A DNA stretch of 64,000 nt from Mycolicibacillus koreensis (GTDB taxonomy: Bacteria; Actinomycetota; Actinomycetes; Mycobacteriales; Mycobacteriaceae). Each line of letters begins with the position of its first letter. Positions within the stretch are counted from its first letter, which is position 1. Positions 60,960 to 64,000 of the stretch are shown one piece after another. The stretch lies in NCBI RefSeq assembly GCF_002104795.1, contig NZ_NCXO01000017.1:1-64000 (forward strand). Direction: 5' to 3'. The notes beneath the pieces are model-generated. The model saw nothing but the letters and a program-made list of their open reading frames with translations, was not told where the DNA came from and made no database searches. Made by a program: the position numbers and the translations under genes.

Positions 60960-61071
60960 CGGGAGGGTCGCGAAGTCGTCGGCAAATTTGGTGGGCTAAC
61001 TGGTAAACCTTTACCGTGGAGGTCAGTTTTGTCACCGGTGAGTGCAAGGGAGCAGGCCAGGTGAAGCAGCC

Positions 61072-62445
61072 GTGAGTGTCCTGCTTTTCGGGGTGTCGCA
61101 CCGCAGCGCGCCGGTTGCGGTGCTCGAACAGTTGAGCACCGACGAATCCGATCAGGTCAAAATCGTCGACCAGATGTTGCAGTCTCCGCTGGTCAGCGAG
61201 GCGATGGTGCTGTCGACCTGCAACCGGGTCGAGGTCTACGCGGTCGTCGACGCCTTCCACGGCGGGCTCGCGGCGATCGGCGAGGTGCTCGCCGAGCACT
61301 CCGGGATGGCGGTCGGGTCGCTGACCCAGTACGCCTACGTGCGCTACAGCGAAGCCGCCGTGCAGCACCTGTTCGCCGTCGCCAGCGGCCTGGATTCCGC
61401 GGTGGTCGGCGAACAGCAGGTGCTCGGGCAGGTCCGGCGCGCCTACGCGCTGGCCGAGGCCAACCGCACCGTCGGGCGGGTGTTGCACGAACTGGCCCAG
61501 CGAGCACTGGCGGTCGGCAAACGGGTGCATTCGGAGACCGCGATCGACTCCGCCGGCGCCTCGGTGGTCTCGGTGGCCCTCGGCATCGCCGACGAGGACC
61601 TCGGTGGGCTGGCCGGCAAGACCGCGGTGGTGATCGGCGCCGGATCGATGGGGGCGCTGGCCGCCGCGCACCTGACCCGGGCCGGTATCGGTCGGGTCCA
61701 CGTGCTCAACCGGTCGGGGCAGCGCGCCCGGCACCTCGCCGACAAGATCGCCGAATCGGCGATCCCCACCGACATCGGTGATCTCGACGCGGTGGCCGCC
61801 GCGCTCGCCGACGCCGACGTCGTGGTCAGCTGCACCGGCTCGGTCGGCCCGGTGGTGTCGCTGGCCGACGTGCACCACGCGCTGGCCGACACCCACCGCG
61901 ACGACGCCACCCGGCCGCTGGTCATCTGCGACCTGGGGATGCCGCGCGACGTCGATCCCGCGGTGGCCGGTCTGCCCGGCGTCGTCGTCATCGACATGGA
62001 GCGCGTCCAGCGCGAGCCGTCGGCGCGGGCGGCGGCCACCGACGCCGAGGCCGCGCGCCAGATCGTCGGCACCGAGGTGGCCACCTACCTGGCCGGCCAG
62101 CGGATGGCGGAGGTGACCCCGACGGTGACCGCGCTGCGCCAGCGCGCCGCCGAAGTCGTCGAGGCCGAGATGATGCGCCTGGAGCGCCGGTTGCCGGGCC
62201 TTGACAGCTCCCACCGCGACGAGGTCTCCCGCACCGTGCGCCGCGTCGTCGACAAGCTGCTGCACGCCCCGACGGTGCGGGTCAAACAACTGGCCAGCAC
62301 CCCCGGCGGCGACAGTTACGCCGAGGCGCTGCGCGAACTGTTCGAGCTCAACCCGCAGGTCGCCGACGCGCTTGCCAGCGCAGGCGAGTTGCCCACTGTG
62401 CCAACTGAATTCGATGGCGGTACCGAAACACGGTTCGCTGAGTAA
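61072..62445 (+). CDS. hemA: Glutamyl-tRNA reductase
   Basis: First enzyme of C5 haem synthesis: reduces glutamyl-tRNA to glutamate-1-semialdehyde with NADPH. 457 residues from GTG 61072 ([14 protein letters not shown]). Catalytic Cys in [10 protein letters not shown] (near residue 50), [13 protein letters not shown], and the NADPH site [12 protein letters not shown]. The length is as expected. hemC lies 27 bp downstream, and the likely promoter is in the 112-bp gap 60960-61071. Confidence 0.96.
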   Translation: MSVLLFGVSHRSAPVAVLEQLSTDESDQVKIVDQMLQSPLVSEAMVLSTCNRVEVYAVVDAFHGGLAAIGEVLAEHSGMAVGSLTQYAYVRYSEAAVQHLFAVASGLDSAVVGEQQVLGQVRRAYALAEANRTVGRVLHELAQRALAVGKRVHSETAIDSAGASVVSVALGIADEDLGGLAGKTAVVIGAGSMGALAAAHLTRAGIGRVHVLNRSGQRARHLADKIAESAIPTDIGDLDAVAAALADADVVVSCTGSVGPVVSLADVHHALADTHRDDATRPLVICDLGMPRDVDPAVAGLPGVVVIDMERVQREPSARAAATDAEAARQIVGTEVATYLAGQRMAEVTPTVTALRQRAAEVVEAEMMRLERRLPGLDSSHRDEVSRTVRRVVDKLLHAPTVRVKQLASTPGGDSYAEALRELFELNPQVADALASAGELPTVPTEFDGGTETRFAE

Positions 62446-62472
62446 CGCTGACCAACACTGAAATAGGGCGCA

Positions 62473-63399
62473 ATGATCCGGTTAGGGACCCGGGGCAGCC
62501 TGCTGGCCACCACGCAGGCCGGCAGTGTCCGAGACGCACTGATCGCCAAGGGCCACGACGTGGAGCTGGTGATCATCAACACCAAGGGCGACCAGTCGAT
62601 GCAGCCGGTCGGCACGATCGGGGTGGGGGTGTTCACCGCCGAGCTGCGCGAAGCCATCCTCGACGGCCGCGTCGACGCTGCGGTGCACTCCCACAAGGAC
62701 CTGCCCACCGAGGTCGATCCGCGCTTCGCCCTCCCGGCGATCCCGCGCCGCGAAGACCCCCGCGACGTGCTCGTCGCCCGCGACGGGCTGGTGCTCGGCG
62801 AGCTGCCGGCCGGCTCGATGGTGGGCACGTCGGCCCCGCGACGGGCCGCACAGCTTAGAGCACTGGGTCTCGGTTTGGAAATCCACCCCCTACGAGGCAA
62901 CCTAGTTACGAGGTTGAACAGGGTCAGCAGCGGTGAGCTCGACGCGATTGTGGTAGCCCGGGCGGGAATGGCCCGGATCGGGCGCCTCGATGAGGTCACC
63001 GAGACGCTGGAGCCGGTGCAGGTGCTGCCCGCGCCGGCTCAGGGTGCCCTCGCCGTGGAGTGCCGCGCCGAGGACACCGAGCTGACGGCGCTGTTGGCGA
63101 CGCTTGACGACGCCGACACCCGCGCCGAGGTCACCGCCGAGCGGTCCCTGCTCGCCGAACTGGAGGCGGGTTGTTCCGCACCGGTGGGCGCGATCGCCGA
63201 AGTGGTCGAGTCCATCGATGAGGACGGCCGCGTCTTCGAAGAGCTGTCGCTGCGCAGCTGCGTGGCGGCGCTGGATGGATCCGACGTGATCCGTGCGTCC
63301 GGGGTCGGCACTCCGGAGCGGGCACGGGAGCTGGGGCTCTCGGTGGCCGCGGAGTTGTTCGAACTCGGGGCGCGCGAGGTCATGGCGGACGCGCGGTAA
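62473..63399 (+). CDS. hemC: Porphobilinogen deaminase (hydroxymethylbilane synthase)
   Basis: A 308-residue enzyme that joins four porphobilinogens into hydroxymethylbilane. [11 protein letters not shown] at the start, HSHKDLPT, and the dipyrromethane cofactor Cys in [11 protein letters not shown] (near residue 235). ATG 62473 follows hemA by 27 bp, with the next gene 34 bp on. A core haem/cobalamin operon gene. Confidence 0.96.
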   Translation: MIRLGTRGSLLATTQAGSVRDALIAKGHDVELVIINTKGDQSMQPVGTIGVGVFTAELREAILDGRVDAAVHSHKDLPTEVDPRFALPAIPRREDPRDVLVARDGLVLGELPAGSMVGTSAPRRAAQLRALGLGLEIHPLRGNLVTRLNRVSSGELDAIVVARAGMARIGRLDEVTETLEPVQVLPAPAQGALAVECRAEDTELTALLATLDDADTRAEVTAERSLLAELEAGCSAPVGAIAEVVESIDEDGRVFEELSLRSCVAALDGSDVIRASGVGTPERARELGLSVAAELFELGAREVMADAR

Positions 63400-63433
63400 G
63401 GGCACCGCGCGCGAAGAGACATGGAGTTAGGAG

Positions 63434-64000
63434 ATGGCTCGCCAAGTGAGTACGCGAGGCCGTAAACCCAAGCCGGGCCGGATCGTGTTCGTCGGCTCGG
63501 GTCCGGGGGACCCGGGGCTGCTGACCACGCGGGCCCGCGCGGCGCTGGCACGCGCCGCCGTGGTGTTCACCGACCCTGACGTGCCCGAGTCGATCCTGGC
63601 GCTGGTCGGCACCGACCTGCCGCCGGCGCCGATCGCGGACGCCAAAGACGGCGCCAAAGAGGCCGCCAAAGACGGCGCCACAACCGGCAAGGACGCGGCG
63701 AAGGCCGCCGAGGCCGCCGAGGGCAACGACACCGCCGCGGCCGTCAAGGACACCGCCAAGGGCAAGTCCGCTAGGGGCGCCAAGGACGTCGCGCCGATCC
63801 CCAACGCCGACATCCGTCCCGCGCTGGGCGGGGCCGCCGAGGTGGCCAAGACGCTGGTCGCCGCCGCCCGCGCCGGCGACGACGTGATCCGGCTGGTGGC
63901 CGGCGACCCGCTGTCGGTGGACTCGGTGGTCACCGAGGTCACCACGGTCGCGCGCACCAACCTGACCTTCGAGATCGTGCCGGGGCTGCCGCCGGCGATC
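63434..64000 (+). CDS. hemD: Uroporphyrin-III C-methyltransferase/uroporphyrinogen-III synthase (5' part)
   Basis: N-terminal part (189 codons) of the fused CobA/HemD protein, cut by the window edge. GRIVFVGSGPGDPGLLT is the tetrapyrrole methylase motif 1, and VIRLVAGDPL follows. ATG 63434 abuts TAGGAG; GTG 63446 is another start. Between the two motifs is a low-complexity Ala/Lys/Asp insert (about residues 69-115) of repeated AKDGA/KEAAKDGA type. The M. tuberculosis protein also has a variable linker here. Confidence 0.9.
   Translation, partial: MARQVSTRGRKPKPGRIVFVGSGPGDPGLLTTRARAALARAAVVFTDPDVPESILALVGTDLPPAPIADAKDGAKEAAKDGATTGKDAAKAAEAAEGNDTAAAVKDTAKGKSARGAKDVAPIPNADIRPALGGAAEVAKTLVAAARAGDDVIRLVAGDPLSVDSVVTEVTTVARTNLTFEIVPGLPPAI

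Noticed and set aside
1-64000. Mobile elements, integrases, CRISPR repeats, tRNA or rRNA genes
   Set aside because: None was recognised on either strand; no transposase-like proteins or terminal inverted repeats bound the island.

Overview
The window is GC-rich actinobacterial DNA, almost certainly from a mycobacterium. The evidence is two full mce lipid-import loci (yrbEA-yrbEB-mceA to mceF), heavy use of GTG and TTG starts, 4-bp gene overlaps, and a right-hand part (about 50.0-64.0 kb) whose gene order, from memory, matches M. tuberculosis Rv0495c-Rv0511 (ppx1, Rv0497-0499, proC, Rv0500A, Rv0500B/bS22, galE2, Rv0502, Rv0504c, serB1, Rv0508, hemA, hemC, hemD). The genes expected there as cmaA2, mmpS2 and mmpL2 are absent. 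No rRNA, tRNA, CRISPR array, integrase or insertion sequence was seen.

The left 50 kb is a lipid island. Positions 1-8765 hold mce locus 1 on the minus strand; its mceF carries an in-frame TGA. Positions 9113-19.4 kb hold a pair of PF10118/COG3687-type proteins, an SDR, a secreted protein, an EphD-like hydrolase-SDR fusion, two methyltransferases, another SDR and a PapA5-like acyltransferase. From 19.7 to 30.3 kb come a Baeyer-Villiger-type flavin monooxygenase (BVMO) and mce locus 2 with an Mce-associated protein. From 30.5 to 34.1 kb lie three TetR genes and an ABC1/UbiB kinase-like gene. Positions 34.3-40.7 kb hold a six-gene operon (PF10118 pair, BVMO, SDR, alpha/beta hydrolase, KshB-like reductase). 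On the opposite strand, 48.0-40.8 kb is a six-gene run (BVMO, SRPBCC protein, BVMO, SDR, BVMO, HSL-type esterase). A third PF10118 pair lies at 48.2-50.0 kb.

Two recurrent DNA motifs tie the island together. Motif A is a directional 21-bp element, RTAC-N4-rGTAYYnRRTACT, found just upstream of seven transcription starts (one copy lacks a clean RTAC). Motif B is a 14-bp palindrome-like site, TGACTGAYnYGTCA, found seven times; in at least two places it lies exactly between a TTGACA -35 and an xATTAT -10. Four B sites are followed 17.5-20.5 bp later by an ATG, which suggests leaderless starts. Three 5' regions carry B then A in the same order. The local TetR proteins are the obvious candidate regulators, but no binding can be assigned from sequence alone.

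Functional reading (inference): the PF10118 proteins carry a complete E...EXXH...E...EXXH pattern typical of ferritin-like di-iron enzymes and always occur as type I-type II pairs. Together with the reductase, SDR, BVMO and hydrolase they could form a subterminal oxidation route (C-H to alcohol to ketone to ester to acid plus alcohol) for lipids imported by the two Mce systems. No fadD, fadE, echA or thiolase gene is in the window, so beta-oxidation would be supplied from elsewhere.
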